From Dehalococcoidia bacterium (GTDB lineage: Bacteria > Chloroflexota > Dehalococcoidia > Tepidiformales > Tepidiformaceae): a DNA stretch of 64,000 bases. A program made the translations under genes and the position numbers. The stretch covers positions 119,188 through 183,187 of the forward strand of contig JADYYG010000051.1 in the NCBI GenBank assembly GCA_020853755.1, read 5' to 3'. Every line of letters begins with the position of its first letter. Within the stretch, counting starts at the first letter, position 1. Under the pieces are notes generated by a model. That model was not told the origin of the DNA. It saw nothing but the letters and a program-made list of their open reading frames with translations, and did no database searches. Of this stretch, positions 17,014-26,424 are shown in pieces.

Positions 17014-17039
17014 CTGGGTGGTTGCTTCGAACGCGCGGG

Positions 17040-17876
17040 TTAGCGCATCTCGCGAAGGCGGCGAATGCGCTCCTCCAGCGGCGGGTGGGTGCTGAAGAGG
17101 TTCGACATACCGCCGCCGCTGAACGGCTTGACGATGTACAGGGCCGAGACCGCTTCCTGGCGCGGGGATTCTTCCATCGGGCGCATGGCCACGCCGCGCT
17201 GGAGCTTCTCGAGCGCGCTGGCCAGGGCCTCCGGGTCGCCGGTGACTTCGGCGCCGGTCTTGTCGGCGGCGTACACGCGCTGGCGGCTGATGCCCATCTG
17301 GATGAGCGTCGCCGCAATCGGGGCGAGGAGCATCACCCCGAGGGTGATGAGCGGGTTCTGGTTGTCCCGGCGGCCGCCGAAGATGCTCGACCACATGAGC
17401 ATCTGGGCGATCATCGAGATCGCGCCCGCGACTGTCGCGACGATGGAACTGGTGAGGATGTCGCGGTTGCGGACATGGCCCATTTCGTGGCCAAGCACGC
17501 CCCGCAGCTCACGCTCGGTCAGGATGCGGCGAATCCCGGTGGTGACGGCGACCACCGCGTGCTGCGGGTTGCGCCCGGTGGCGAAGGCGTTCGGCGAATC
17601 CGTGTTCACCACGTAGACGCGCGGCATCGGCATCTTCGAAAGTTGGGCGACTTCGCGCACGAGGTTGAAGAGTTGCGGGTCTTCGTTCTCGGAAATCTCG
17701 TGGGCGCCCGCCATGGCGAGGGCCATCTTGTCGCTAAACCAGTAGGCGGCGAAGTTCATCGCCCCCGCGAGGACGAGGAAGAGGACGAGCCCGCCCGGGC
17801 CGCCAATGAGCCCACCGATCGCTACGAGCAGACCGGTCAGGGTGGCCAGCAGCAGGGTGGTTTTGACGAAATTCAT
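17040..17876 (-). CDS. htpX: Membrane zinc metalloprotease HtpX (M48B)
   Basis: A 278-residue membrane protease for quality control of membrane proteins. Two N-terminal hydrophobic segments (about 4-24 and 28-46), the zinc site HEMGH at 130-134, two more hydrophobic stretches near 146-190, and the third ligand Glu in YAADKTGAEVTGDPEAL. ATG 17876 follows GCAGGAGG and a TATACT -10 element (complement of 17908-17913). A TATACT-type promoter with a proper ribosome site contrasts with the leaderless genes nearby. Confidence 0.93.
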   Translation of the reverse strand: MNFVKTTLLLATLTGLLVAIGGLIGGPGGLVLFLVLAGAMNFAAYWFSDKMALAMAGAHEISENEDPQLFNLVREVAQLSKMPMPRVYVVNTDSPNAFATGRNPQHAVVAVTTGIRRILTERELRGVLGHEMGHVRNRDILTSSIVATVAGAISMIAQMLMWSSIFGGRRDNQNPLITLGVMLLAPIAATLIQMGISRQRVYAADKTGAEVTGDPEALASALEKLQRGVAMRPMEESPRQEAVSALYIVKPFSGGGMSNLFSTHPPLEERIRRLREMR

Positions 17877-17973
17877 GATCGAGAGTTGGATAACCTCCTG
17901 CCTATAAGTATACCCGGAGCAGGGGTCACGCTGACGGTAAAGACCGCCAAAAAGGTGAACTGCGTGTCATGTA

Positions 17974-18008
17974 TGAGGTATGAGGTTTGAGGTGTGAGGT
18001 GTGAGGTG
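17974..18008. repeat. Five tandem TGAGGTN heptads
   Basis: Exactly five 7-nt units (TGAGGTA, TGAGGTT, then TGAGGTG three times) lie directly behind the GNAT gene stop. They resemble the GAGGTTC array at 1766. Confidence 0.75.
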
Positions 18009-18012
18009 GGGG

Positions 18013-18483
18013 CTATCTCGCGAGGGCTCGCAGGGCTTCGCCGTCTACGCGGTAGGTGGTCCATTCGTCCATCGGCCTTGCGCCGAGCGCGCGGTAGAAC
18101 TGGATTGAGGGTTCGTTCCAGTCCAGGACTGCCCACTCGAGGCGGGCGCAGCCGCGTTCGACGGCGATCCGGGCGAGTTCGCTCAGCAGCGCCTTGCCGT
18201 AGCCGTGGCCGCGGAACTCCGGCCGCACGAACAGGTCTTCGAGGTAGATGCCCGGGCGGCCTTCCCATGTGCTGAAGTTGTGGAAGAAGAGGGCGAACCC
18301 GGCGCTCTGTCCGGCGTCCGTCTCCGCGAGGATCACCTCGGCGTAGGGGCGCGGCCCGAAGAGGTGGCCGCGCAGCGTTTCGCGGTCGAGGCGGACCGCC
18401 TCCGGTTCGCGTTCGTACTCGGCGAGGGCGTGGATGAGCTCGATGATGGTGTCGAGGTCAGCTTCGGCGGCCGGGCGAAGCAT
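18013..18483 (-). CDS. GNAT family N-acetyltransferase
   Basis: A 156-residue acetyltransferase. MLRPAAEADLDTIIELI starts the fold, YLEDLFVRPEFRGHGYGKALL is the acetyl-CoA-binding motif A, and WNEPSIQFYRALGARPMDEW the C-terminal motif. It resembles diamine/thialysine acetyltransferases. ATG 18483 shares its A with the TGA of thrB (TGATG), so it is translationally coupled to homoserine kinase. The coupling may be positional; substrate is unknown. Confidence 0.88.
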   Translation of the reverse strand: MLRPAAEADLDTIIELIHALAEYEREPEAVRLDRETLRGHLFGPRPYAEVILAETDAGQSAGFALFFHNFSTWEGRPGIYLEDLFVRPEFRGHGYGKALLSELARIAVERGCARLEWAVLDWNEPSIQFYRALGARPMDEWTTYRVDGEALRALAR

Positions 18484-19391
18484 CAGTCGTTCGCCAGTTC
18501 GACGCGGGCCACCGTCGCGCCCTCGCGGGCGATACGGGTGACGAGCGAGCGGCCCGGGTAGCCGCGGACCTGGGAGGCTTCGAGCATCGCCGCGGAGACC
18601 TCGCGGGCCGCGCCCTCGGGGCAGATGGCGGCGATGCTGCTGCCCGCGCCGCTCAGCCACGTGGCGTGCGCGCCCGCCGCCTTCGCCGCCGCGAAGATGT
18701 CGAACATGGGCGGGAAGATACTCGCCCGCTGGCGCTGGTGGATGCGGTCATCGGTCGCCTCGTCAAGGAGGTCCATCTGGCCGTTGGCCATGGCAGCCAC
18801 GAAAAGGGCGGCGCGGCCGGTGTTGTGCACCGCATCGGCTTTCGAGTACTGCTCGGGGAGCGCCTTGCGCGCCTCCTTCGTCGGCATCGAATGGTCCGGG
18901 ATGAGGATGGCCATCGCCGCATCGGCGGGGAAACGGCAGGCTGCCCGCCGGTAGTGGCCGTCGGCCGCCTGCACGCAGACCTGCATGCCCCCGAAGAGCG
19001 CCGGGCAGGCGTTGTCGCCGTGCCCTTCGAGGTCCGAGGCGATGTCGAGGCACTGGTCATCGGTCAGCGCGTGATGTTCGAATTCGTTGACGGCGACCAC
19101 CCCGGCTACCCGTGCCACGGCGCTCGCGCCGAGTCCACGGCCGAGCGGGATGGAGACCTGGTAGCGCGCGCGGAGGCCGTTCGGGGCTGGTTTGCCGAGC
19201 CGCACGTAGGTCTGGCGGACGGCCGTCAGCACCATCTTCTCGCCGACGTCTTCAGTGGGGGGCTGCTCGGCATCGCTGAAGGTCACGGTGATCGAGGCGA
19301 ACATGTCCAGCGCCAGGCCAAGGCAATCGAAGCCGGCGCCGAGGTTGGCGCTGGTGGCGGGGACGCGAACGGTGACGGCGGTTGGTTGCAT
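18483..19391 (-). CDS. thrB: Homoserine kinase
   Basis: Phosphorylates L-homoserine on the threonine branch. A 302-residue GHMP kinase: VRVPATSANLGAGFDCLGLAL at the N-terminus, the ATP loop IPLGRGLGASAVA (about 100-112), the NEFEHHALTDDQCLDIASDLEGHGDN substrate region, and WLSGAGSSIAAI in the C-terminal motif. Start ATG 19391 with GGAGAG about 7 nt upstream and TACCAT as a possible -10. Aspartate kinase is at 5882 in this window, so the pathway is partly represented but not clustered. Confidence 0.93.
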   Translation of the reverse strand: MQPTAVTVRVPATSANLGAGFDCLGLALDMFASITVTFSDAEQPPTEDVGEKMVLTAVRQTYVRLGKPAPNGLRARYQVSIPLGRGLGASAVARVAGVVAVNEFEHHALTDDQCLDIASDLEGHGDNACPALFGGMQVCVQAADGHYRRAACRFPADAAMAILIPDHSMPTKEARKALPEQYSKADAVHNTGRAALFVAAMANGQMDLLDEATDDRIHQRQRASIFPPMFDIFAAAKAAGAHATWLSGAGSSIAAICPEGAAREVSAAMLEASQVRGYPGRSLVTRIAREGATVARVELAND

Positions 19392-19472
19392 CTCTGGCTC
19401 TCCGGTCCGGCAAAGCGGCCATGGTAGCAGCGGGCGGCATAGGAGCCACGCGCGCCCGCACCTTCGCGCTGC

Positions 19473-19486
19473 TTACCGGCCGGTAA
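19473..19486. promoter_or_regulatory. Palindromic operator candidate upstream of the ABC importer
   Basis: TTACCGGCCGGTAA is a perfect 14-bp palindrome about 70 nt before the substrate-binding protein start. Its form resembles TetR-family operators. Reading TTACCG as -35 leaves a 17-nt spacer to TATCGG, so the site would overlap the promoter. Confidence 0.45.
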
Positions 19487-19555
19487 GAAACAGGCTATCG
19501 GTTGCGGCTTCGAGGTGCGATAGTTGCGCGCAGTCTAACCGGGAGAGATTCAGAA

Positions 19556-20431
19556 ATGCTGAAAAAATGGATCATGGCCGGGGCGGCGCTCACGCTGCTC
19601 AGTGCCGGCGCGCTCACCCTCGCCGCCTGCGGCGATGACGACGACGACAGCGGCGGCAAAAGCGCCGACCTCACGTCGGCGAAGGTGGACTGCAAGGACC
19701 TCGGCGTCACCGCGCCTGCCCGGATCAAGTCCGCCGGCAAGTTCATCGTCGCCTCGGACCTGAGCTACGCGCCGATGGAGTTCGTCAAAGAAGGCACCAA
19801 CGACGCAATCGGCGCTGATGTCGATATCGCGAACTGCATCGCCGCGGCATGGGGCGTGAAGGCTGACGTCCAGAACACGCCGTTCGACGCCATCATCGCC
19901 GCGCTCACGAGCAAGAAGGCCGACGTCATCATGTCCTCGATGACCGCGAACGACGAGCGCAAGAAGCAGGTCGATTTCGTCGAGTACTTCACGGCCGGCT
20001 CGGGCATCCTCGTGAAGAAGGGCAACCCGGAGAAGGTGAAGACGATCGCGGACCTCTGCGGCAAGAAGGTCGCCATCCAGGTTGGCACCGTCCAGATTGA
20101 CGAAGCCGAAGAGCAGAACGGCAAGTGCGGCGACAAGAAGATCTCCATCCAGACCTTCGAGCAGAACACCGACACCATCCAGGCGGTTGGCACGGGCCGC
20201 GCCGATGCCGCGCTCATGGACTTCCCGGTCGCAATTTACGGCGCTTCGAAGGTGAAAGGCACCGAAGTCGTCGGCGAACAGTACGACACCGGCAACTACG
20301 GCATCGCCGTCCGCAAGGATGACGGCGAAGTGAAGACCGGCCTCGAAGCCGCCCTCAAGGCGATGCGCGAGAAGGGCAAGTACGACGCCATCCTGAAGTA
20401 CTGGGGCCTCGAAGCAGGCGCCCTCAAGTAA
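19556..20431 (+). CDS. Polar amino acid ABC transporter, substrate-binding lipoprotein
   Basis: A 291-residue SBP family 3 lipoprotein. Signal peptide with lipobox LTLAAC (Cys25), an Asp-rich linker, then the periplasmic-binding fold: [51 protein letters not shown] and [21 protein letters not shown] 19556 is chosen for the GGGAGAG site 10 nt upstream and the signal peptide it gives. It is the first gene of an SBP-permease-ATPase set. Ligand class (polar amino acid) follows from family; the exact ligand is not readable. Confidence 0.93.
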   Translation: MLKKWIMAGAALTLLSAGALTLAACGDDDDDSGGKSADLTSAKVDCKDLGVTAPARIKSAGKFIVASDLSYAPMEFVKEGTNDAIGADVDIANCIAAAWGVKADVQNTPFDAIIAALTSKKADVIMSSMTANDERKKQVDFVEYFTAGSGILVKKGNPEKVKTIADLCGKKVAIQVGTVQIDEAEEQNGKCGDKKISIQTFEQNTDTIQAVGTGRADAALMDFPVAIYGASKVKGTEVVGEQYDTGNYGIAVRKDDGEVKTGLEAALKAMREKGKYDAILKYWGLEAGALK

Positions 20432-20470
20432 CCCGGGGAGAGGGAGGGACGGGCGGCCCTCCTCGCTCGC

Positions 20471-21235
20471 ATGACGACGCCGCTCTTTCTCGCCGCAGTC
20501 GATTGGGGCTACATCGGGGACCACCTCGTTTCGAGGCTGGTCCTCGAAGGCGTCTGGATGACACTGCGCCTTTCGCTCCTCGGGATGTTCGCGGGCGTGG
20601 CGCTGGGCACGGTGTTCGCGCTCATGCGCCTCTCGCGGCTGGCGGCGGTCCGCTGGGTCGCGTACTTCTATATCTGGTTTTTCCGGGGCACGCCGCTCAT
20701 CGTCCAGATTGTCTTCTGGTTCTTCGCGCGGCCCCAGGCCTGGCCGAGTTGGGCGCCGTGGAACGGGCAGATGTCGCCATTCGTCACCGGGGTTGTGGCA
20801 TTGGCGATCAACGAAGGCGCCTACATGACCGAGATCATGCGCGCCGGCATCCAGAGCGTGGACTCCGGCCAGACCGAGGCCGCGCGCAGCCTGGGCATGA
20901 AGTACAGCCTCGCAATGCGCCGGATCATCCTCCCCCAGGCGATGCGCGTCGTTATCCCGCCGACCGGCAACGAGTTCATCGCCATGCTGAAGAACTCCTC
21001 GCTCGTCTCCGTCATTTCGGTCAGCGAACTGTTCCTGGTGGCGAAGCTCCAGTACTCGTCGACGCTTCTCTATTTCGAATGGCTCATCATCGCCTCGATC
21101 TGGTACCTGGTGCTCACGACGGTGGGCAGCGTCTTCCAGGCCTGGCTCGAATCGCGCTACAACACCAACTACGGGCAGGCGCCCCAGCGCAGCGGGCTCT
21201 CGCGCTTCCTCTCGTTCAGCGGAGGGAAGGACTGA
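20471..21235 (+). CDS. Polar amino acid ABC transporter, permease
   Basis: A 254-residue HisM/GlnP-type inner membrane permease. [23 protein letters not shown] opens the fold, [16 protein letters not shown] and [31 protein letters not shown] (the EAA loop contacting the ATPase) follow. [15 protein letters not shown] loop is typical of single-permease systems, so it probably forms a homodimer. It starts 39 nt after the SBP stop and overlaps the ATPase gene by TGATG. Confidence 0.93.
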   Translation: MTTPLFLAAVDWGYIGDHLVSRLVLEGVWMTLRLSLLGMFAGVALGTVFALMRLSRLAAVRWVAYFYIWFFRGTPLIVQIVFWFFARPQAWPSWAPWNGQMSPFVTGVVALAINEGAYMTEIMRAGIQSVDSGQTEAARSLGMKYSLAMRRIILPQAMRVVIPPTGNEFIAMLKNSSLVSVISVSELFLVAKLQYSSTLLYFEWLIIASIWYLVLTTVGSVFQAWLESRYNTNYGQAPQRSGLSRFLSFSGGKD

Positions 21236-21993
21236 TGCCCCTCCTTGACGTCCGCGAAGTGCATAAGCGGTTCGGCCACAACGAGGTGCTGAAAGGCATC
21301 TCGCTCACGGTCGAACAGGGCGAAGTGGTGGCCATCCTCGGACCATCTGGGAGCGGCAAGTCCACCCTCCTGCGCTGCATCAACCAGCTCGAACGGATCG
21401 ACGCGGGCGACATCCTCTTCGACGGCCAGTCGGTCTGCTACCGGCCGGGAACAACGAAGCACCTGCCGGAGGCCGAGATCGCGCGGGTGCGCTCGCGCAT
21501 CGGCATGGTCTTCCAGCGTTTCAACCTGTTCCCCCACCTGACGGCCCTGGGGAACGTGATGGAAGCGCCGGTCCAGGTGCTGAAGCGCCCCAGGGACCAG
21601 GCCCGCGAGACAGCGGTGGCGACCCTGGCGCGCGTGGGCCTCGGGGCCCGGCTCAACGCCTACCCGGCGCAGCTCTCCGGCGGGCAGCAGCAGCGCGTCG
21701 CCATCGCCCGGGCGCTTGCCATGAACCCGAAGCTCATGCTCTTCGACGAAGCGACGAGCGCGCTCGACCCCGAACTCGTGGGCGAAGTGCTGGCCGTCAT
21801 GCGAGACCTCGCCGCCGAAGGGATGACGATGCTCGCGGTCACCCACGAGATGGGGTTCGCCCGCGAGGCGGCCCACCGCGTGGTCTTCATGGATGAGGGA
21901 GTCATCCAGGAGGAGGGCTCACCCGAGCGCTTCTTCAGCGACCCGGCGACCGAGCGGGCGCGGAACTTCCTCCGGCGCGTCCGCCAGCAGTAG
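21235..21993 (+). CDS. Polar amino acid ABC transporter, ATP-binding protein
   Basis: A 252-residue GlnQ-type ATPase. Walker [10 protein letters not shown]-loop [12 protein letters not shown], signature [15 protein letters not shown], Walker [15 protein letters not shown] and the switch His in [12 protein letters not shown] are complete. ATG 21235 overlaps the permease stop. With the two genes upstream it makes a full importer. Confidence 0.95.
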   Translation: MPLLDVREVHKRFGHNEVLKGISLTVEQGEVVAILGPSGSGKSTLLRCINQLERIDAGDILFDGQSVCYRPGTTKHLPEAEIARVRSRIGMVFQRFNLFPHLTALGNVMEAPVQVLKRPRDQARETAVATLARVGLGARLNAYPAQLSGGQQQRVAIARALAMNPKLMLFDEATSALDPELVGEVLAVMRDLAAEGMTMLAVTHEMGFAREAAHRVVFMDEGVIQEEGSPERFFSDPATERARNFLRRVRQQ

Positions 21994-22008
21994 CCCCAAA
22001 CTGAGCGC

Positions 22009-24024
22009 GTGCTAGGGAAAACCCCGACAGCGTTTCGCCGCATTTCGTCCGATAGTTACGTCGAAATGGCGCGATCCCTCACCGCGGGCCGCATTGGCTA
22101 CCTCGCGCTCTGCCTTGCCGTGCCGCTGCACCTGGCGGTCTATTTCGCGCTCTACGGCGACGGCACGAGCACCACCGCGATCCTCGTCTACAAGCCCGCG
22201 ATGGTCATGGCCTGCCTGTTCATCGCCCTCAGGATGAGCAGGAGCTCCGGGCGCGAACGCCAGGGCTGGACGCTCATGCTGTTCGCCACCGTCGCCTTCG
22301 GCGTGCTCGACGTGGCCTGGTCCATCGCTGAGCGCGACCCGGACTTCCCGTACCCGAACTGGACGGACCCGTTCTACCTCTGGGCTCACGCCGTCAATGT
22401 CGTCGCGGTTGGCTTCCTGGTGTCGCCGCTCTGGCGCGGGCGTGACCGGCGCTGGATGTTCGATGCGGGCGCGCTGCTCGCGGTCTCAGCCGGGCTGCTG
22501 TGGCACTTCGTCCGCCCACTGACGAGCGACGGTTCACTGTTCGCCTCCGGGGTCGGCCTGGCCTACCTGATGATCGACCTGCTGATGGCCGGGACGGTCC
22601 TCAGCGCGCTCTACACGAGGCGGCTCACCCTCCGAAACGCCCTCATCCTCGCGGCAGGGTTCATCCAGGCCGGTGGTGATGCTGCGTTCTACTACTACGT
22701 CGATATCTACGACACGGCGTGGCTCATCTCCACCTGGCTCATCGCCATCGCCGCCGTTACCGACCCGCGGCTCGACCTGCGCCTTCCCCGGCTCCGGTTC
22801 GCGCGGGCGAGCCTCGCCCCCTACGTGCTGGTCGCCGTGGTGGGCGCGGTCACCCTGACCGAGATGCGCCACGGCAAGGCCGACGACCTCCTGCTGGCCG
22901 GGGTGTTCGGGCTCGGCCTCGTCGTCGCTCGCCAGATCGTTTCGCTCCGCCAGGCGCTCACCAACGAACGCCAGGAGACGGCCTTCCGCGAGGCTGTCCT
23001 CGAAGCCCAGAGCGACCTCGGCCTCGGCATCTCCATCCTCGAAGCAGGGCGCGTGATCCACGCCAACGCTGCCGCTGAGCGCATCACCGGCTTCAGTCTT
23101 GACGAACTCAAGGCCATGGACTCGGTGGCGGACATCTTCAAGGGCGCCGAGACGCCTGAATGGTTCGCATGGCTGGCCCACCCTGAAACGCCCATCGAGA
23201 CCGGGTTCACGCGCCCCGACGGTTCGCAGATCGACCTCGAGATCGTCGCCCGGCCGATGGATGCCGGCGACTCCCAGCGCCTGCTCCTCGTGGCCCGCGA
23301 CATCACCTCGCGCAAGGCCGAACACAACGCGCTGGTGCAGGCCCAGAAGTTCGAAGGGCTCGGCGCGCTCGCTGGCGGCGTCGCCCACGACTTCAACAAC
23401 CTCCTCTCCGTCGTCCTCGGGAACGTGGCCCTGCTGCGCATGGAGAAGCTCGACGCGGATGCCGTGGAATCGGTCGACAGCATCGAACAGGCAGCTCAGC
23501 GCGGCGCAGAGATGACGCGCACCCTCCTCGACTTTTCGCGGGCGAAACCCGACCACTACGAGATTGAAGATGTGCGCGAGTGCCTGCTTGATACGGCGGC
23601 CCTTGCCCGGCCGGCGCTGCCGGTGAACGTCCGCCTCCGTATTGAAGCGGGTTCCGAAGCCACCCTCGCCCGGCTGAACCGCGGGCTCATCATCCAGGCC
23701 CTGCTGAACCTCGTGCTGAACGCCCGGGACGCCACCGGAGACGAGGGCGAGATTGTCCTCGCCGCCCGCGAGCACCCGGACGGCGTCGAATTGGCCGTGC
23801 AGGACTTCGGCGCAGGGATGGACCAGGCCACCCAGCAGCGCATCTTCGAGCCGTTCTTCACCACGAAGGGGTTCGGCGTGGGTACGGGGCTCGGCCTCGC
23901 CATCACCCAGCGCACCGTCCGCGAGCACGGCGGCCGCCTCACGGTCGAATCCGCTCCGGGGGAGGGGACCACGATAGGGATGCTCCTGCCGCGCATCGAG
24001 GCTGGCGCCGAAGCGGCCGGCTGA
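22009..24024 (+). CDS. Membrane PAS-domain sensor histidine kinase
   Basis: A 671-residue hybrid of an N-terminal multi-pass membrane region (about eight hydrophobic segments to residue 310), a PAS domain (about 325-440, AGRVIHANAAAERITGF) and an NtrB-like kinase core. The phosphoacceptor is in AGGVAHDFNNLLSVV; N, G1 and G2 boxes are NLVLNARDAT, DFGAGMD and GTGLGLAIT. GTG 22009 is 15 nt after the ABC ATPase stop; ATG 22066 (MARSLTAGR) is an alternative. No response regulator is adjacent, so the partner is elsewhere. It lies directly after the importer genes, with a possible functional link that the sequence cannot prove. Confidence 0.88.
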   Translation: MLGKTPTAFRRISSDSYVEMARSLTAGRIGYLALCLAVPLHLAVYFALYGDGTSTTAILVYKPAMVMACLFIALRMSRSSGRERQGWTLMLFATVAFGVLDVAWSIAERDPDFPYPNWTDPFYLWAHAVNVVAVGFLVSPLWRGRDRRWMFDAGALLAVSAGLLWHFVRPLTSDGSLFASGVGLAYLMIDLLMAGTVLSALYTRRLTLRNALILAAGFIQAGGDAAFYYYVDIYDTAWLISTWLIAIAAVTDPRLDLRLPRLRFARASLAPYVLVAVVGAVTLTEMRHGKADDLLLAGVFGLGLVVARQIVSLRQALTNERQETAFREAVLEAQSDLGLGISILEAGRVIHANAAAERITGFSLDELKAMDSVADIFKGAETPEWFAWLAHPETPIETGFTRPDGSQIDLEIVARPMDAGDSQRLLLVARDITSRKAEHNALVQAQKFEGLGALAGGVAHDFNNLLSVVLGNVALLRMEKLDADAVESVDSIEQAAQRGAEMTRTLLDFSRAKPDHYEIEDVRECLLDTAALARPALPVNVRLRIEAGSEATLARLNRGLIIQALLNLVLNARDATGDEGEIVLAAREHPDGVELAVQDFGAGMDQATQQRIFEPFFTTKGFGVGTGLGLAITQRTVREHGGRLTVESAPGEGTTIGMLLPRIEAGAEAAG

Positions 24025-24051
24025 ACTGCTCACCAGTCGCCCGGTTTCCTT

Positions 24052-24057
24052 CATACT
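24052..24057 (+). promoter_or_regulatory. -10 element CATACT, leaderless configuration (wzm)
   Basis: CATACT ends 6 nt before ATG 24064; there is no Shine-Dalgarno. Confidence 0.45.
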
Positions 24058-24063
24058 GGCGGC

Positions 24064-24855
24064 ATGACGGCAGGGCCGGTTTCGCTTCCCGCGCGTGAAC
24101 TGCGCAGCCTGCGCCAGTCTGGCGAGTTGCTGGCCGCGCTCACCAGCCGGGAGCTGCGCCTGCGCTACCAGGGGAGCTTCTTCGGCTGGGCGTGGTCGCT
24201 CGTGCGGCCGCTCGCTCTCGGTCTCATCCTCACCTTCGCCCTCGGCAAAGTGCTGGGCACCGGCATCACCGCCGAGTTCTTGCTCGCCGGGCTGTTCCCC
24301 TGGTTCTGGTTCCAGAGTTCGGTGCAGGCGGCCGCGGCCACCTTCGTCGGCAACGGCGGCCTGCTCAAGAAGGTGCGTTTCCCGCGCGAGGTTCTGCCCC
24401 TCAGCGTGGTCCTCGGCAACACCCTCCAGTTCCTCCTCGCGCTGCCTGTGCTCGTTGGGTTCCTCCTCTGGGATGGCTACACGCCCACGCGGCAGTGGCT
24501 CGCGCTCCCGCTCATCTTCGCCCTCCAGCTCGCGCTGACGACGGGCCTCGCCTTCTTCGTCGCCAGCGTGACAGTCTTCTTCCGGGACCTCGAACACATC
24601 GTCGAAGTGCTTCTCAACCTCGTCTTCTACGCCACGCCCATCATCTATTCGGCCGGGGCTGTGCCGCCGGAGTACCGCTGGGTTATCCGCCTGAATCCGC
24701 TGGCCCCGCTGGCTGATGGCTGGCGCGGCATCCTGCTCGAAAACACCTGGCCCGGCCGTGACATCTGGTTCTCGGTGGCGCTCACGGCGCTCGTCGTTGT
24801 CGTGGGCTGGTTCACCTTCCGCCGGCTCGAGGATTCGTTCGCCGATGTCATCTGA
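24064..24855 (+). CDS. ABC-2 type polysaccharide/lipid exporter permease (Wzm/TagG-like)
   Basis: A 263-residue permease with six hydrophobic segments. LTSRELRLRYQGSFFGWAWSLVRPL is the characteristic N-terminal interface helix, FFRDLEHIVEVLLNLVFYATPIIYS and WRGILLENTWP the C-terminal family signatures. These permeases move undecaprenyl-linked glycans or teichoic acid-like polymers out of the cytoplasm. Its stop overlaps the start of the ATPase gene. The cluster continues with an acyltransferase and a glycosyltransferase, consistent with envelope glycan assembly. Confidence 0.9.
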   Translation: MTAGPVSLPARELRSLRQSGELLAALTSRELRLRYQGSFFGWAWSLVRPLALGLILTFALGKVLGTGITAEFLLAGLFPWFWFQSSVQAAAATFVGNGGLLKKVRFPREVLPLSVVLGNTLQFLLALPVLVGFLLWDGYTPTRQWLALPLIFALQLALTTGLAFFVASVTVFFRDLEHIVEVLLNLVFYATPIIYSAGAVPPEYRWVIRLNPLAPLADGWRGILLENTWPGRDIWFSVALTALVVVVGWFTFRRLEDSFADVI

Positions 24856-25774
24856 ACGTCCCGTCGTGCTCGACGTCCGCGGGGTGGCAAAGAAGTACCG
24901 CATGGTCGCGCCCGGGACCGAACTGAAGACGACGCTCCTGCGGCCGTTCGCGGCGTGGCGATCCCGCCGCCAGCGCGCCAACCTCTGGGCCGTCAGCGAC
25001 GTCTCCTTCCAGGTGCCGCGCGGCGAGTTCTTCTCGATCATCGGGGCGAACGGCAGCGGCAAGAGCACGCTTCTCCGCCTGCTCGCGGGCCTCAGCAAGC
25101 CCACTCGCGGCAGCATCCGCGTCGAAGGCACGATCAGCACCCTCCTCGAACTCGGCAGCGGCTTCCATCCCCAGGTCTCCGGGCGCGAAAACGCGGTCAT
25201 GAACGGCCTGCTCGTCGGCATGACCCGCGCCGAGATCGAGGCGCTGCTCCCGCGGATCATCGAGTTCGCTGGCCTCCAGGAGTTCATCGACCAGCCGATG
25301 CGCACCTACTCCTCGGGCATGTACGTCCGGCTCGGATTCGCCATCGCCGCCTTCCTCGAACCCGAGCTGCTGCTCGTCGATGAGGTTCTCGCGGTGGGGG
25401 ACCTGCGCTTCCAGGAGAAGTGCTACGAGCACATCGCCGGTCTCCAGCAACAGGGTGTGACCATCGTCATGGTCTCCCATGACCTTGCCGCGGTGCAGCG
25501 CTTCTCTGACCGTGCCGCCCTCATGGAGCGCGGCCACATCGTCGCCATCGGAGACCCGAAGAAGGTGGTCAGCTTGCACGTCGAACGGCTGGCATCGAGT
25601 TCGCCGGAGATCCGCGCCGCGCTCGAGGAGCACATCGCCGCCGACCAGGAGGGGATGGATCGGCTCCTCGCCGAAGACCCGGAGGCCCGCGCCGCCTTCG
25701 CCGCTGCGCTCGAACTGAACCCCGAGTTTCGTCGCAGGATGGACGAGGAAGCGGCCCGCCAGCACGGCAAATAG
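24845..25774 (+). CDS. ABC polysaccharide exporter ATP-binding protein (Wzt-like)
   Basis: A 309-residue ATPase. Walker A GANGSGKS, an unusually spaced signature YSSGMYVRLGFAIAAFL, Walker B LLLVDEVLAVGD and MVSHD are typical of Wzt/TagH members. The C-terminal extension after residue 235 is short and helical (LEEHIAADQEGMDRLLAEDP), not the carbohydrate-binding jelly roll of O-antigen Wzt proteins, so chain-length sensing by that domain is unlikely. ATG 24845 lies within the end of the permease gene (11-nt overlap). Confidence 0.9.
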   Translation: MSSERPVVLDVRGVAKKYRMVAPGTELKTTLLRPFAAWRSRRQRANLWAVSDVSFQVPRGEFFSIIGANGSGKSTLLRLLAGLSKPTRGSIRVEGTISTLLELGSGFHPQVSGRENAVMNGLLVGMTRAEIEALLPRIIEFAGLQEFIDQPMRTYSSGMYVRLGFAIAAFLEPELLLVDEVLAVGDLRFQEKCYEHIAGLQQQGVTIVMVSHDLAAVQRFSDRAALMERGHIVAIGDPKKVVSLHVERLASSSPEIRAALEEHIAADQEGMDRLLAEDPEARAAFAAALELNPEFRRRMDEEAARQHGK

Positions 25775-25785
25775 CCCGCCTGCCG

Positions 25786-25791
25786 TACACT
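25786..25791 (+). promoter_or_regulatory. -10 element TACACT, leaderless configuration (acyltransferase)
   Basis: TACACT ends 6 nt before GTG 25798, without a Shine-Dalgarno. Confidence 0.5.
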
Positions 25792-25797
25792 CTCGCC

Positions 25798-26424
25798 GTG
25801 TCCATCGCGAAGACCCGGGCCGCCTGGCGGCGGATGCGCAGCCTCGTCTCCCGGGACATCGATATCCACGCCGAGTGGCCCCTCATGTTCGGGCTGGTCA
25901 ATCGCAAACGGCCCCGCTGGTTCCTCTTCCTCTACCTGCTCTTCAGCATCCACATGTTCCCGGCGGTCATGCTCTACCGGCTGCAATCGTTCTTCTACGA
26001 GGCGGGCTTCCCGCCCATCGCTACCTTCTTCTCGCGGCTCAACGACTTCCTCTTCGATGTCGCCATCGGTAACCAGGTGCGGTCGAACGGCGCGCTCCTG
26101 ATCTCGCACGGCCACGTCGTCCTCGATGGCTGGACGACGCTCGGGCACCACGTGACCATCAACCCCTTCGTGACCCTGGGCATTGGGAACAGTTCGCAGA
26201 AGCCGTTCGAATTGTTCGGGCCCACCATCGGCGACTACGTGAACATCGGCACCGGCGCGAAGGTCATCGGCCGCGTGACCATCGGCGACTACGCCCGCAT
26301 CGGCGCCAACGCGGTGGTGCTCGATGACGTCCCCGCCGAGAGCACGGCCGTTGGCGCGCCGGCGCGGCACTTCCCCACGCGGCGCGGCCCGGGCGACCGG
26401 CCGTGGGAGCCACCGAAAGCGTGA
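25798..26424 (+). CDS. Serine O-acetyltransferase-like left-handed beta-helix acyltransferase
   Basis: A 208-residue hexapeptide-repeat protein. A helical, partly hydrophobic N-terminus (FLFLYLLFSIHMFPAVMLY) is followed by beta-helix coils: LISHGHVVLDGWTTLGHHVTI, FGPTIGDYVNIGTGAKVIG and VTIGDYARIGANAVVLDD, then a GAPAR tail loop. It resembles serine acetyltransferases, but its place between exporter and glycosyltransferase genes favours O-acetylation of an envelope glycan. GTG 25798 follows TACACT by 6 nt. Confidence 0.85.
   Translation: MSIAKTRAAWRRMRSLVSRDIDIHAEWPLMFGLVNRKRPRWFLFLYLLFSIHMFPAVMLYRLQSFFYEAGFPPIATFFSRLNDFLFDVAIGNQVRSNGALLISHGHVVLDGWTTLGHHVTINPFVTLGIGNSSQKPFELFGPTIGDYVNIGTGAKVIGRVTIGDYARIGANAVVLDDVPAESTAVGAPARHFPTRRGPGDRPWEPPKA

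Noticed and set aside
22534..25305. A 923-codon open frame on the minus strand across the sensor kinase and exporter genes
   Set aside because: It is antisense to three recognisable genes and its protein is Arg/Glu/Gly-rich with no family motif: a composition effect of high GC.
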